This document shows, piece after piece, positions 8,075 to 15,731 of a stretch of 33,826 nt of DNA. Origin of the DNA: Anaerolineae bacterium (GTDB taxonomy: Bacteria; Chloroflexota; Anaerolineae; JACIWP01); the NCBI GenBank assembly GCA_028275445.1, contig JAPWUQ010000007.1, positions 1 through 33,826 on the forward strand. Direction: 5' to 3'. Below the pieces are notes generated by a model that made no database searches, was not told the DNA's origin, and saw only the letters and a program-made list of their open reading frames with translations. Both the position numbers and the translations under genes were made by a program. Positions within the stretch are counted from its first letter, which is position 1. Every line of letters begins with the position of its first letter.

Positions 8075-9495
8075 GCCGGCCTCCCCAACGCGGCCACAAT
8101 CTCTTCCATCTTCATCCCTCGTGAACCCTTGACCAGGATGATATCCCCTGGCTGGATAATCGTGCGGAGAAGCTCCACTGCCTCCTGATTCGTATCCACA
8201 GAATAGACATCCGCCGCCGGCATACCGGCTTTCAGCGCCTCCTCGGCGATCAGCCGGGCGCGCCGGCCCACGGTGATGAGCTTGGCCGCCACATCCCGGG
8301 CACGCAGTCCCACTTTGCGGTGCCCCACTTCCTCATAATCCCCCAGCTCCAGCATATCCCCCAGCACGGCGATGCGCCGGCCGTCCAGCTCAGCCAGCAG
8401 GTTCAGCGCCGCCAGCGAGGACGCCGGGCTGGCGTTATACGTGTCATCCAGGATGGTGGAACCGTGGATGCCGGGCGTTGCCACCAGCCGGATATGGGCG
8501 GAGGTATCCTGCAGGCCGGCGACAATCTCTTCCCATGACTCCCCCTCAATGAGGCCCACCGCCGTGGCGGCCAGCGCGGTGTGGACGCTGTGCCGGCCCA
8601 ACAGGGGCACGCGGAGATGCAGGGTTTCGCCGCGATAATGCAGGCGGAAGAGGATGCCCTCCAGCCCCCGGCTCTCGATATCGCTCGCCCACACGTCGGC
8701 GCTGGGGTCCAGCCCGTAGTAGAACACCCGCGCCGGCGTATGCTCCGCCATAGCGCAGACCAGCGGGTCATCCTTGTTCAGCACGGCGAAACCATCTGCC
8801 GGCAGGGACTCCACCAGCTCCCGCTTCGCCTGCGCGATGCGCTCGATGCTCCCCAGCCGCTCCAGATGGGTTGGGCCGACATTGGTCACCACCCCAATCA
8901 CCGGGCGCGCAATCTCGGCGAGCTGGCGGATCTCCCCCAGGGCATACATGCCCATCTCCAGCACAACCCGCTCATAGGTGTCGTTCAGGCGCAGAAGCGT
9001 CAGCGGCAGGCCGATTTCGTTGTTATAATTTCCCTCACTGCGCAGGGTGTGGAACCGCCGGCGCAGTACCGACCAGACCATCTCCTTGGTCGTGGACTTC
9101 CCCACACTGCCGGTGATGCCCACCACGCGCACGTCGAACTGGGACCGCCAGTACGCCGCCAGCCGCTGGAGACCCGCCAGCGTGTTGTCCACCAGCAGAC
9201 AGCAGGGCATGGGCAGTTCGGCAACCTCCGCCGGCGCCCGCAAGTCCACCACCGGCGCCTCGACTTCCACCGCATGGTCAATCAGGGCCATGACCGCCCC
9301 TTTTGCAAACGCATCGCTGACATAGCGGTGCCCATCATCCCGCTCGCCCTTCAGCGCCACGAACAGCGAGCCGGCCCCGGCCAGGCGCGAATCGATGACC
9401 ACGCCGGCAACCGGCTGGTCCTTCAGACGCGCCGAATCGGGGAGCATGCCCCCCAATCCCTTGATCACATCCGATATCATCAACGCTCGTGTCAC
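8059..9495 (-). CDS. murF: UDP-MurNAc-tripeptide--D-Ala-D-Ala ligase MurF
   Basis: MurF adds D-Ala-D-Ala to the UDP-MurNAc-tripeptide, the last cytoplasmic step. Visible motifs are GVVIDSR in the N-terminal domain, the P-loop GITGSVGKSTTKEMV, EMGMYALGEI, TNVGPTHLERLGS and the C-terminal ILDDTYNASPASSLAAL. I favour a GTG start at 9495 because GAGG lies 7 nt upstream. The in-frame ATG at 9513 (484 residues) has a purine run touching the start codon and is the main alternative. Either way only a few bases separate it from ftsI, and its end overlaps mraY. Confidence 0.93.
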   Translation of the reverse strand: MTRALMISDVIKGLGGMLPDSARLKDQPVAGVVIDSRLAGAGSLFVALKGERDDGHRYVSDAFAKGAVMALIDHAVEVEAPVVDLRAPAEVAELPMPCCLLVDNTLAGLQRLAAYWRSQFDVRVVGITGSVGKSTTKEMVWSVLRRRFHTLRSEGNYNNEIGLPLTLLRLNDTYERVVLEMGMYALGEIRQLAEIARPVIGVVTNVGPTHLERLGSIERIAQAKRELVESLPADGFAVLNKDDPLVCAMAEHTPARVFYYGLDPSADVWASDIESRGLEGILFRLHYRGETLHLRVPLLGRHSVHTALAATAVGLIEGESWEEIVAGLQDTSAHIRLVATPGIHGSTILDDTYNASPASSLAALNLLAELDGRRIAVLGDMLELGDYEEVGHRKVGLRARDVAAKLITVGRRARLIAEEALKAGMPAADVYSVDTNQEAVELLRTIIQPGDIILVKGSRGMKMEEIVAALGRPAWPTR

Positions 9496-9516
9496 ATCCT
9501 CACCTCGACCCATCCC

Positions 9517-11253
9517 TCACGGTGTCCCGCCTCCTGGCGGTATGCCGAATATCTGCACCAGTTGGCTGGCGACCCGGCTGAATACCGGGCCGGCCACCTG
9601 CGCTCCCAGTGTCTCACCCTTCGGTTCGTCGATCTTCACCAGGATGGCAAGCCGGGGATTCTCCGCCGGCAGGTATCCCACGAAGCTGGCGATCACCCGA
9701 TCCGCGGCGTAGCCTCCCCCTTCCGGTATCTGTGCCGTGCCGCTCTTGCCGGCCACCCGATAGCCCGGCACTCCCGCCTGCGGCGCGCCCTGCTCCACCG
9801 CTTTGACCAGCATATCGGTCAGCGTCCGGGCCACCGCCGGCTGAATGACCTGCCGCACGGCATACGGCTGTATCTCCATCACCCGCCCCTGATAGATGAT
9901 GCCTTTCGCCACATGCGGATGCATCAGCACGCCGTCGTTCGCCACCGCGCTGATCGCCGTGAGCATCTGCAGCGGCGTGACGGCGATGCCCTGGCCGAAA
10001 GAGTTGGTCCCCAGGTCCGACTCGTGGAACTTCGGCGTGCCGTACCAGTGGACATCGCCGGCGACCTCCTGCGCCAGGTCCACCTCGGTTCGCTCCCCAA
10101 AGCCGAACAGCCGCACGTACTCGTAGAAATCTTTGGGCCCCAGGCGCGTGCTGACAAAGGTGGAGCCAAGGTTCAGGGAATATACCAGCACGTCCTGCAT
10201 GTCGACGAGGCCGTACGGTACCTTTCGCATATTGCAGATCGGCTCGCCGCCCAGCTCGATACAACCGCTGTCAATATATGTGCTTTGGGGGGTGATGACG
10301 CCGGCGTTCAGGCCGGCGGCCAGGGTCACGACCTTGAAGACCGAGCCTGGCTCGTACTGGCGGGAGATGGCTGGATCCGCCCAGACCTCAGGAGATACTT
10401 CGGTATAGCGCGCCGGCGCATAGGCCGGATAGCTGGCCGATGCCAGGATCTCCCCGTTCCGGGGATTCATCACCAGGACCGTCCCACCCACTGCGCCGGC
10501 GCTCACAACCGCAGAACGCAGTTCCTGTTCCACCAGGTATTGCGCGGCACGGTCAATGGTCAGGATAATATCACACACGGGCTCCGGCGAGGCGTTCTGC
10601 ACAAAGCGCCAGCCCAGGTCCGCCAGGTATGTATCCGTCGGTTCCAGCTTCGGGATATCCTCCCCCCTCAAATAGCGCTCATACGCCTTTTCCACGCCAT
10701 AATACGCCTTTCCCTCCGCATTTACAAATCCCAGCAGGTGACCTGCCAGGGAGCCTTCGGGGTAGACGCGGAAAGGAACCGGGGTCAGGGTGACGCGGTA
10801 GCGGTGCAGTCCTTCCTCTTTCAGCTTCTGATACAGTTCGACGCCGGCCGGATAGTCCAGGTTCCCGAGATACACGTATTGCCGATCGCCTTGCAGTATC
10901 TCGCGGAGCTTATCCTCTCCCCATTCGGGGAAATACGGGGAGATGATCCTGGCCAGGGTATCGACTTCGCTGTTCCGCACGGCGGAGGGAGATACGCCCA
11001 CCTGCCAGCGGTATTCGATGCCGGCGAGCAGGGCGCCGTCGCGATCCAGGATGTTCCCGCGCACATCCTGCGCCGGACCGTGCACCACTGCCTCTGGCTT
11101 CCAGCGGCGGGCATCCTCTCCCCCGGCGAAGACCACTCGCAGGGACTGGAAGCCCAGCACTATGCAGAGCAGGAGCGTCAGAAGCAAAATAGAGACGTCC
11201 ACACCCCGCAGTCTGTGCCGGGCCTGTCGGTCAAATTCATCGCCCATGCTCAT
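9517..11253 (-). CDS. ftsI: Division transpeptidase FtsI (class B penicillin-binding protein)
   Basis: A class B PBP that crosslinks septal peptidoglycan outside the membrane. The 578-residue protein has a short cytoplasmic tail, one membrane anchor at about 20-38, a dimerisation domain starting with the VRGNILDRDGALLA motif (64-77), and the transpeptidase domain with SVFK (catalytic S304), SLN (359-361) and KSGTAQ (503-508). No PASTA repeats follow, unlike many Firmicutes and Actinobacteria division PBPs. It lies 30 nt after the ftsL-like gene and 21 nt before the favoured murF start. Confidence 0.93.
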   Translation of the reverse strand: MSMGDEFDRQARHRLRGVDVSILLLTLLLCIVLGFQSLRVVFAGGEDARRWKPEAVVHGPAQDVRGNILDRDGALLAGIEYRWQVGVSPSAVRNSEVDTLARIISPYFPEWGEDKLREILQGDRQYVYLGNLDYPAGVELYQKLKEEGLHRYRVTLTPVPFRVYPEGSLAGHLLGFVNAEGKAYYGVEKAYERYLRGEDIPKLEPTDTYLADLGWRFVQNASPEPVCDIILTIDRAAQYLVEQELRSAVVSAGAVGGTVLVMNPRNGEILASASYPAYAPARYTEVSPEVWADPAISRQYEPGSVFKVVTLAAGLNAGVITPQSTYIDSGCIELGGEPICNMRKVPYGLVDMQDVLVYSLNLGSTFVSTRLGPKDFYEYVRLFGFGERTEVDLAQEVAGDVHWYGTPKFHESDLGTNSFGQGIAVTPLQMLTAISAVANDGVLMHPHVAKGIIYQGRVMEIQPYAVRQVIQPAVARTLTDMLVKAVEQGAPQAGVPGYRVAGKSGTAQIPEGGGYAADRVIASFVGYLPAENPRLAILVKIDEPKGETLGAQVAGPVFSRVASQLVQIFGIPPGGGTP

Positions 11254-11283
11254 CCGCCCCCTGGAAGCCGCGGCTCCACCCGC

Positions 11284-11712
11284 TCAACGGGCCTGCGCCA
11301 GATTTTCGCTCCTCACCAACGGCCCTACGACCAGGATGTCCACCCGATCTTCCGGCTGAAGCCTGAGGGCCTGGGCATAGCGGAACACCTGCTCCATGGA
11401 GGTCTGCTGTGCCACCTGCACCTGCAGATAACGGATGTCGCGCTCCTGGGCCTTCTGCATCTCTTGCAGAAGGCCTATGGATTGATGCGCTTCCTTAATA
11501 ACAGCGGTCTGTTCCAGGTACAGCCAGCCGGCGGCGGACAACAACAGGATAATCAGCACCAGGCCCAGGGCAGTGCGGGGCCGCAGGCGCGCGCCCGTCC
11601 GCACCGCAGAGGGACTACGCCAGAAAGGCCGGCTCACCAGCGCAATGGGGGACTGCCAGGACAGCGAATCAGCGAAAGACCTCTGCCACATGGAGCGTAC
11701 AGATGTGCGCAT
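11284..11712 (-). CDS. FtsL/FtsB-like bitopic division protein
   Basis: About 142 residues with a basic N-terminal region of about 45 residues, one membrane segment (TALGLVLIILLLSAAGWLYL), then a periplasmic helical stretch with heptad-like spacing (EQTAVIKEAHQSIGLLQEMQKAQ onward) and a short C-terminal domain. This is the architecture of FtsL or FtsB/DivIC. Its place between rsmH and ftsI is that of ftsL, but sequence similarity is too weak to choose. The ATG at 11712 has a perfect GGAGG 5 nt upstream. The frame also permits a GTG at 11736 overlapping the rsmH stop. Confidence 0.7.
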   Translation of the reverse strand: MRTSVRSMWQRSFADSLSWQSPIALVSRPFWRSPSAVRTGARLRPRTALGLVLIILLLSAAGWLYLEQTAVIKEAHQSIGLLQEMQKAQERDIRYLQVQVAQQTSMEQVFRYAQALRLQPEDRVDILVVGPLVRSENLAQAR

Positions 11713-11732
11713 TTCCCCCTCCATTGAGATGT

Positions 11733-12782
11733 TCACACCGTACTGTGCCCGCCCACAGAACGCGGGGCACCATCAGGTGGCAATCGGCGCGCCGCCCGCA
11801 GTTTCGCACTGCGCGCCCGAGGATTGGCCGCCACTTCCGCCGGCGTCGGCACGACCGGCTTACGGTACATCAGCTCCAGCCGGGGCACATGCCCACACGT
11901 GCAGATCGGAGCCTCCGGCGGACAGATGCACGCCGACGCTTCCCTTTGCATGAACTGCTTGACAATGCGGTCCTCCAGGGAATGGAAGGTGATGACCACC
12001 AGCACACCCCCCGGCGCCAGCAAATCGGGTAGTTGCTCGAGCGTGCGCTGGAGCACCCCCAGCTCGTCGTTGACCCGGATGCGCAGGGCTTGGAACGTGC
12101 GCGTGGCCGGATGGATCTTTTCCCGCCGGCCCACCGTCCGCTCGATCAATTCCGCCAGCTCGCGGGTGCGCGTGATCGGCCGATGCGCCACGATGGCCCG
12201 TGCGATCCGCCGCGCATACCGCTCTTCACCGTATTCCCACAGCAGATCCGCCAGCTCCCGCTCGCTCAATGAGTTCACCAGGTCGGCGGCGGTGATGCCG
12301 CCCGATGGGTCATAGCGCATGTCCAGCGGACCATCCACCATGAACGAGAAGCCGCGCGCCGGGTCCTCGACCTGCGCGCTGGACCATCCCAGGTCCAACA
12401 GGATGCCATCCACCGGCGCAAACTGATAGGCATAGGCAATCGAAGACACATGTACAAAATTGCTGTGTACCAGAATGACCCGATCGCGCCAGGGGGCGAG
12501 GTTCTGGCCGGCAACCGCTATTGCCTGTGGGTCTGCATCCAATCCCAGTAACCGCCCGTCTGGAGAGGAATGCTCCAGAATCGCTCGGGCGTGACCGCCT
12601 TGTCCTACCGTGCAGTCAATATAACGGCCGCCTGACCGGGGGGCGAGTGCCTGGATGACCTCGGCGCATAATACCGGTACATGGGAGGCGGGAACTATTG
12701 AACCTAGAGCTTCTCCAGGCTGGATATCCTCTCGATCAGCCCTTCGGGGTCTTGCTCCATCAGCGCTTCCTGTTCCTCCCAT
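11733..12782 (-). CDS. rsmH: 16S rRNA (cytosine-1402 N4) methyltransferase RsmH (MraW)
   Basis: This SAM-dependent enzyme methylates C1402 in the decoding centre of 16S rRNA. Motifs seen are HVPVLCAEVIQAL (34-46), YIDCTVGQGGHARAIL (54-69), DGILLDLGWSS (125-135), RGFSFMVDGPLDMRYD (143-158), ATRTFQALRIRVNDEL and ITFHSLEDRIVK. The frame has no ATG, GTG or TTG after 12782 before the conserved domain. The start therefore appears to lie 79 nt inside mraZ, giving an N-terminal extension of about 30 residues not typical of the family. GGAG sits 9 nt before this ATG. Confidence 0.93.
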   Translation of the reverse strand: MGGTGSADGARPRRADREDIQPGEALGSIVPASHVPVLCAEVIQALAPRSGGRYIDCTVGQGGHARAILEHSSPDGRLLGLDADPQAIAVAGQNLAPWRDRVILVHSNFVHVSSIAYAYQFAPVDGILLDLGWSSAQVEDPARGFSFMVDGPLDMRYDPSGGITAADLVNSLSERELADLLWEYGEERYARRIARAIVAHRPITRTRELAELIERTVGRREKIHPATRTFQALRIRVNDELGVLQRTLEQLPDLLAPGGVLVVITFHSLEDRIVKQFMQREASACICPPEAPICTCGHVPRLELMYRKPVVPTPAEVAANPRARSAKLRAARRLPPDGAPRSVGGHSTV

Positions 12783-13147
12783 CGCTGTGCGCTCCAGATC
12801 TCCACCCGTGAATTCAGCCCCACCACCACGACTTCGGATTTGGGTTCGATGCCGGCGTATTGTGCGAGATGGTCAGGAAGGCGGATCCTCCCCTGCTGGT
12901 CGGGCAAATCATCGGATGCGCTGGAGAAGAAAAAGCGGCTGGCCAGCCGGCCGTCCTTGGTGGACATCTTCACGTCTTCCTCGAAGCTCGCGGAAAGCTG
13001 AGCCCATTTCTCCTGCGTGAAGACCCACAGACAGCGGTCCGGCCCACGCGTCACCACCGCCCCGTTGCGGAACTCCTCCCGGAAACGGGCCGGCAGTGCC
13101 ACCCGCAATTTCTCGTCGACGCGGTGCCGGTACTGGCCGAGGAACAT
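12704..13147 (-). CDS. mraZ: Transcriptional regulator MraZ
   Basis: MraZ is a DNA-binding repressor of the dcw operon, forming ring-shaped oligomers built from two AbrB-like SpoVT folds per chain. The 147-residue protein shows both signature copies: DEKLRVALPARFR at 11-23 and DQQGRIRLPDHL at 83-94. It is the first gene of the cluster, with a promoter and TGGGG repeats 46-86 nt upstream that probably bind the protein itself. The AAAGG before the ATG is a modest ribosome site. rsmH starts within its last 27 codons. Confidence 0.95.
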   Translation of the reverse strand: MFLGQYRHRVDEKLRVALPARFREEFRNGAVVTRGPDRCLWVFTQEKWAQLSASFEEDVKMSTKDGRLASRFFFSSASDDLPDQQGRIRLPDHLAQYAGIEPKSEVVVVGLNSRVEIWSAQRWEEQEALMEQDPEGLIERISSLEKL

Positions 13148-13192
13148 GAGCGCCTTTCTTTCCTACCAGCCTGGACGTCGGGGAACCTTGCT

Positions 13193-13233
13193 CCCCACTT
13201 TTCCCCATTTCTTTTCTCACCTTCCCCATTATA
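13193..13233 (-). promoter_or_regulatory. mraZ promoter with MraZ-type TGGGG operator repeats
   Basis: On the minus strand a perfect TATAAT (13228-13233) lies about 80 nt before the mraZ ATG. TGGGG occurs at 13224-13228 (touching the -10 box), 13203-13207 and 13193-13197. The last two are exactly 10 nt apart, which matches the TGGGN-N5 spacing known for MraZ operators. A degenerate TGAGA lies between the first two. No good -35 is seen 16-18 nt upstream. Autorepression is inferred from this layout. Confidence 0.65.
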
Positions 13234-13551
13234 CACCATTTTCCTGTTTTGCGCTACTCTTTTTGCGGCCAAAAACCTTAAAATTTCGCGCCCTCCTGAG
13301 AAAGCTTGCAGCCATCGGTCGGGTGGGGAACCGATGGCTGCTCGCCGTGGATGGGATGGGAAATGGTGGGACTTCAGATGAAAGCCTATCAAGCTGTTAA
13401 GGCGCTCTTTTCCCCCAGGCTGTGCAACCGCGTGAACCTGTGTCCGCCTCCCGTACTGCTGTGCCCGACCCTTCGTTATCGTCAACTACATTATAATGCA
13501 GTCGGGCACGAAAATCCAGAGGTTTTCCACTCTATCCGGGACATTTAACAT
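13234..13551. other. Non-coding stretch between mraZ promoter and pilin-gene terminator
   Basis: No credible protein is seen in any frame. It holds a perfect 12-bp inverted repeat (13308-13319 with 13330-13341, 10-nt loop, no T-run after it on either strand), a cluster of TGGGA repeats on the plus strand (13352-13371), and a 9-bp inverted repeat (13461-13469 with 13501-13509) flanking ATTATAAT. A long mraZ leader or a small RNA read leftward is possible. I do not recognise a known RNA family here. Confidence 0.4.
13490..13518 (-). promoter_or_regulatory. Possible second promoter reading toward mraZ
   Basis: TATAAT on the minus strand at 13490-13495, part of the palindrome ATTATAAT, has TGGATT 17 nt upstream (13513-13518), a poor -35. 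Because the -10 is palindromic, a plus-strand promoter is equally possible but has no better -35. The box sits between the arms of a 9-bp inverted repeat, which could be an operator. Confidence 0.3.
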
Positions 13552-13586
13552 AAAAAACCGCCTGCCGCGCATACTGCGGCAGGCGG
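13552..13586 (-). terminator. Rho-independent terminator of the pilin/lamin-tail gene
   Basis: A perfect 11-bp GC-rich stem (13558-13568 with 13576-13586, 7-nt loop) is followed on the minus strand by six T (13552-13557) and an AT-rich tail. It begins about 20 nt after the stop codon of the pilin-like gene. It should isolate that gene from the dcw operon downstream. Confidence 0.9.
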
Positions 13587-13607
13587 AAACAAGGTGCGTG
13601 GAACGGG

Positions 13608-14576
13608 CTAATAGCCCAGCCGGCTCACCTCATTGCCGGCAGAATCGTACAGCACCGCGGTATCCCCTTTATCATGCCAGATATTTTTGCGCGTCCAGCG
13701 GAGATGCACGGGTGGGTTGCTGGTCGCCATCAATCCGCTGTGCACGTACACTGCCCCGCCCGGCGATAGGACATAGCCGGCAGGGAAGGTATACCACTGG
13801 TTGCCTTTGACGCTGAGGAGCCGCCAGCCAGTCATATCCTGCGGCGCAGTGCCGTCGTTCACTATTTTGACATATTCATCCGACGACCAGTATTTCAGCT
13901 CGGCAAGCACGAGGTGTGGGCGCGGCTCCGGGGTGGGCGTGGGAGTCGGAGTGGGAACGGGGGTTGTGGTGGCCTGAGACGTCGGCGTGGACGGAGGAAG
14001 CGTCCCCGCCGGCCCGCTTGGCCGGCCGCGCACCGCCACCTGAATGCTCCCCTGCCAGCTTCCAGCTTCCCCCACCAGACTGTTAAAAGTCACTCGCAAC
14101 AGCTCCACGCCGTCCAGCCAGGCATCGAGTTCCGCGCCGCCCATGGCATCCGGGCCGGTATATGCCGGCTGACCGCTGGAAGACTGCCGGCCGCGAAACA
14201 CATGAGAAGCCCCACCGGAAAGCACCGTGACCAGATGATCATCCGGCGGAACGCCCTCCAGAGAGATCTCGCCTGAGATCAGCTCCGAAAACGACTTCCC
14301 CAGATTGCACTCCACCATTAGGGTGCCGGCGCCCGAAAACGAGACCGGCGCCGAGCAGGTCGCCGTCTCGACGATAGGCGTAGGGCTGGCCTGCGGTGTC
14401 CCCGATGGGGTCGGCTGGACCACCAGCGCGTGGGAGGAACGGCGGAACACATCCCCCACACTGGTCCCTGTGGCCGCCAGCACCCCGACCACCACCAGCG
14501 CCAGTGTGCCAAGGAGAACAGCATACTCTACCAGGCCCTGGCCGGCCCTCTGCCTATCCCTTCCCCCCGCCATCAT
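13608..14576 (-). CDS. Flp-type pilin N-terminus fused to a C-terminal lamin-tail domain
   Basis: A 322-residue protein predicted to be exported. Residues 11-46 (AGQGLVEYAVLLGTLALVVVG...) match Flp/type IVb prepilins: a likely prepilin peptidase cleavage after G12, Glu at mature position 5, and a single hydrophobic helix. A Pro/Thr/Ser linker (54-72), a central domain of unknown type (about 74-184, with C74 and C90 possibly paired), and a second Thr-Pro linker (190-219) follow. Residues 221-322 (LVLAELKYWSSDEYVKIVN onward, WRLL, PGGAVYVHSG) look like a lamin-tail domain, a beta-sandwich found on many bacterial surface proteins. GGAGGTG lies 4 nt upstream of the ATG. It has its own promoter and terminator. 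No tad or pil assembly genes are nearby. Confidence 0.75.
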   Translation of the reverse strand: MMAGGRDRQRAGQGLVEYAVLLGTLALVVVGVLAATGTSVGDVFRRSSHALVVQPTPSGTPQASPTPIVETATCSAPVSFSGAGTLMVECNLGKSFSELISGEISLEGVPPDDHLVTVLSGGASHVFRGRQSSSGQPAYTGPDAMGGAELDAWLDGVELLRVTFNSLVGEAGSWQGSIQVAVRGRPSGPAGTLPPSTPTSQATTTPVPTPTPTPTPEPRPHLVLAELKYWSSDEYVKIVNDGTAPQDMTGWRLLSVKGNQWYTFPAGYVLSPGGAVYVHSGLMATSNPPVHLRWTRKNIWHDKGDTAVLYDSAGNEVSRLGY

Positions 14577-14622
14577 GTCGCACCTCCGCGCGAGTCATCC
14601 GTATTTACCCTTCCACACCGCC

Positions 14623-14652
14623 AATATACATGCAAACACATATTTTTGTCAA
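14623..14652 (-). promoter_or_regulatory. Sigma-70-type promoter of the pilin/lamin-tail gene
   Basis: On the minus strand a perfect TTGACA (14647-14652) is separated by 18 nt from TATATT (14623-14628). The start codon follows about 47 nt after the -10 box. The AT-rich spacer contrasts with the GC-rich surroundings, which supports the call. Confidence 0.75.
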
Positions 14653-14726
14653 TCACCTTTTCATCCTATCCGCCCTGTGGCCTCACACCGCACTCCCCTT
14701 GGCCCAACACTTCAGCCCGGCACGCC

Positions 14727-14755
14727 TTGACGAATCGCACATCCTCGGATATCAT
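14727..14755 (+). promoter_or_regulatory. Sigma-70-type promoter of the ubiA-family gene
   Basis: TTGACG (14727-14732), a 17-nt spacer, then TATCAT (14750-14755) on the plus strand, about 62 nt before the ATG at 14818. It is divergent from the pilin promoter. The -35 boxes lie about 75 nt apart, so the two promoters could share regulators. Confidence 0.6.
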
Positions 14756-14817
14756 GGAGGCCGTGCCGGCCCCGCCGCGGAGCCGGCGGAATCTCTTGCA
14801 CGTCGGAGAGCTGGTTC

Positions 14818-15687
14818 ATGCTCATCGGTCTGCTCAAAACCATGCGTCCCAAACAGTGGACGAAAAACGTCTTTGTCTTCGCCGCGCTCATCTTCGACAA
14901 AAAACTGTTCCACCCGGTCTGGTTCGCCCGCACGCTGGCCGCCTTTCTCCTCTTCTGCTTGATCTCCGGCACCGTGTACCTGATCAACGATGTGGTGGAC
15001 CTGGAAAAGGACCGCCGGCACCCCGAGAAGCGCAAGCGGCCCCTGCCGTCCGGCCAGCTCTCCCCTCAGGCCGCCATCGCGGCGGCGGTCGTCTTTGGCG
15101 CGGCCGGCATCGGGCTGAGCTTCCTGCTGGACCTGCGCTTCGGCGTCATCGCCCTGCTGTACCTGGCCAGCATGGTGCTCTACTCGTTCGTGCTCAAGCA
15201 CCTGGTCATCATTGACATCATGACCATCGCCGCCGGCTTTGTCCTGCGGGTCGCCGCCGGCGTGGTCGTCATCCCGGTCGAGCGCTTCTCCCCGTGGCTC
15301 TACGTCTGCACCACCCTGCTGGCGTTGTTCATGGCCGCCAGCAAACGCCGGCATGAACTGGTGCTCCTGGCCGAGAGCGCCAACAATCACCGCCGCATCC
15401 TGGACGAGTACAACATCGAGTTCCTGGATGATATCATCGCCCTGGTGACCTCGACCACGGTCATCGCGTATTCGCTGTACACCTTCTCGGCGCCCAACCT
15501 GCCGGCCAATCACGCCATGATGCTCACCATCCCCTTCGTCCTGTACGGCCTGTTCCGCTACCTGTACCTTGTGCGGGTCAAAGGCCTGGGCGGGGCGCCG
15601 GAGGATCTCCTGCTGAAGGATATCCCCCTCCTGCTGGACGTCGTCGGCTTTGGCCTGGCGGCCGTGCTGATCCTCTATATTTTCTAA
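14818..15687 (+). CDS. UbiA-family prenyl-phosphate phosphoribosyltransferase (DPPR synthase-like)
   Basis: A 289-residue polytopic protein with about nine membrane segments. The start RPKQWTKNVFVFAAL and the Asp-rich motif NDVVDLEKDRRHPEKRKRP (57-75) match decaprenyl-phosphate phosphoribosyltransferases. These transfer phosphoribose from PRPP to a polyprenyl phosphate, the first step to prenyl-phospho-arabinose. A second Asp (LVIIDIMTIAAGFVLR) corresponds to the other conserved UbiA motif. Outside Actinobacteria the final product is usually unknown, so the acceptor and glycan here are open. GGAG sits 9 nt before the ATG. It is the only plus-strand gene in the window. Confidence 0.8.
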   Translation: MLIGLLKTMRPKQWTKNVFVFAALIFDKKLFHPVWFARTLAAFLLFCLISGTVYLINDVVDLEKDRRHPEKRKRPLPSGQLSPQAAIAAAVVFGAAGIGLSFLLDLRFGVIALLYLASMVLYSFVLKHLVIIDIMTIAAGFVLRVAAGVVVIPVERFSPWLYVCTTLLALFMAASKRRHELVLLAESANNHRRILDEYNIEFLDDIIALVTSTTVIAYSLYTFSAPNLPANHAMMLTIPFVLYGLFRYLYLVRVKGLGGAPEDLLLKDIPLLLDVVGFGLAAVLILYIF

Positions 15688-15692
15688 GGGTC

Positions 15693-15714
15693 ACGCCGGC
15701 CGGGCGGCCGGCGT
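15693..15714. repeat. Inverted repeat of GCCGGCC after the ubiA-family gene
   Basis: A 9-bp perfect stem (15693-15701 with 15706-15714) around a GGGC loop begins 6 nt after the stop codon. There is no T-run, so it is not a standard terminator. It may protect the 3' end, or simply reflect the abundance of GCCGGC in this genome. Confidence 0.5.
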
Positions 15715-15731
15715 TCTGCGGTATGGCGCGC

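Noticed and set aside
8581-11727. A plus-strand open frame of over 1000 codons antisense to murF, ftsI and the ftsL-like gene
   Set aside because: It is antisense to genes with intact catalytic motifs; its predicted protein is rich in His, Gln, Arg and Pro with no domain; GC-rich third positions in the real genes remove stops on the other strand.
13051-13485. A minus-strand frame of 144 codons overlapping mraZ and its promoter
   Set aside because: Crosses the mraZ promoter and the start of mraZ in another frame, has no domain and no convincing ribosome site.
13921-13970. G-rich repeat on the plus strand, a possible G-quadruplex or tandem repeat
   Set aside because: It is the complement of the Thr-Pro linker codons of the pilin/lamin-tail gene; one loop is long, and the coding explanation suffices.
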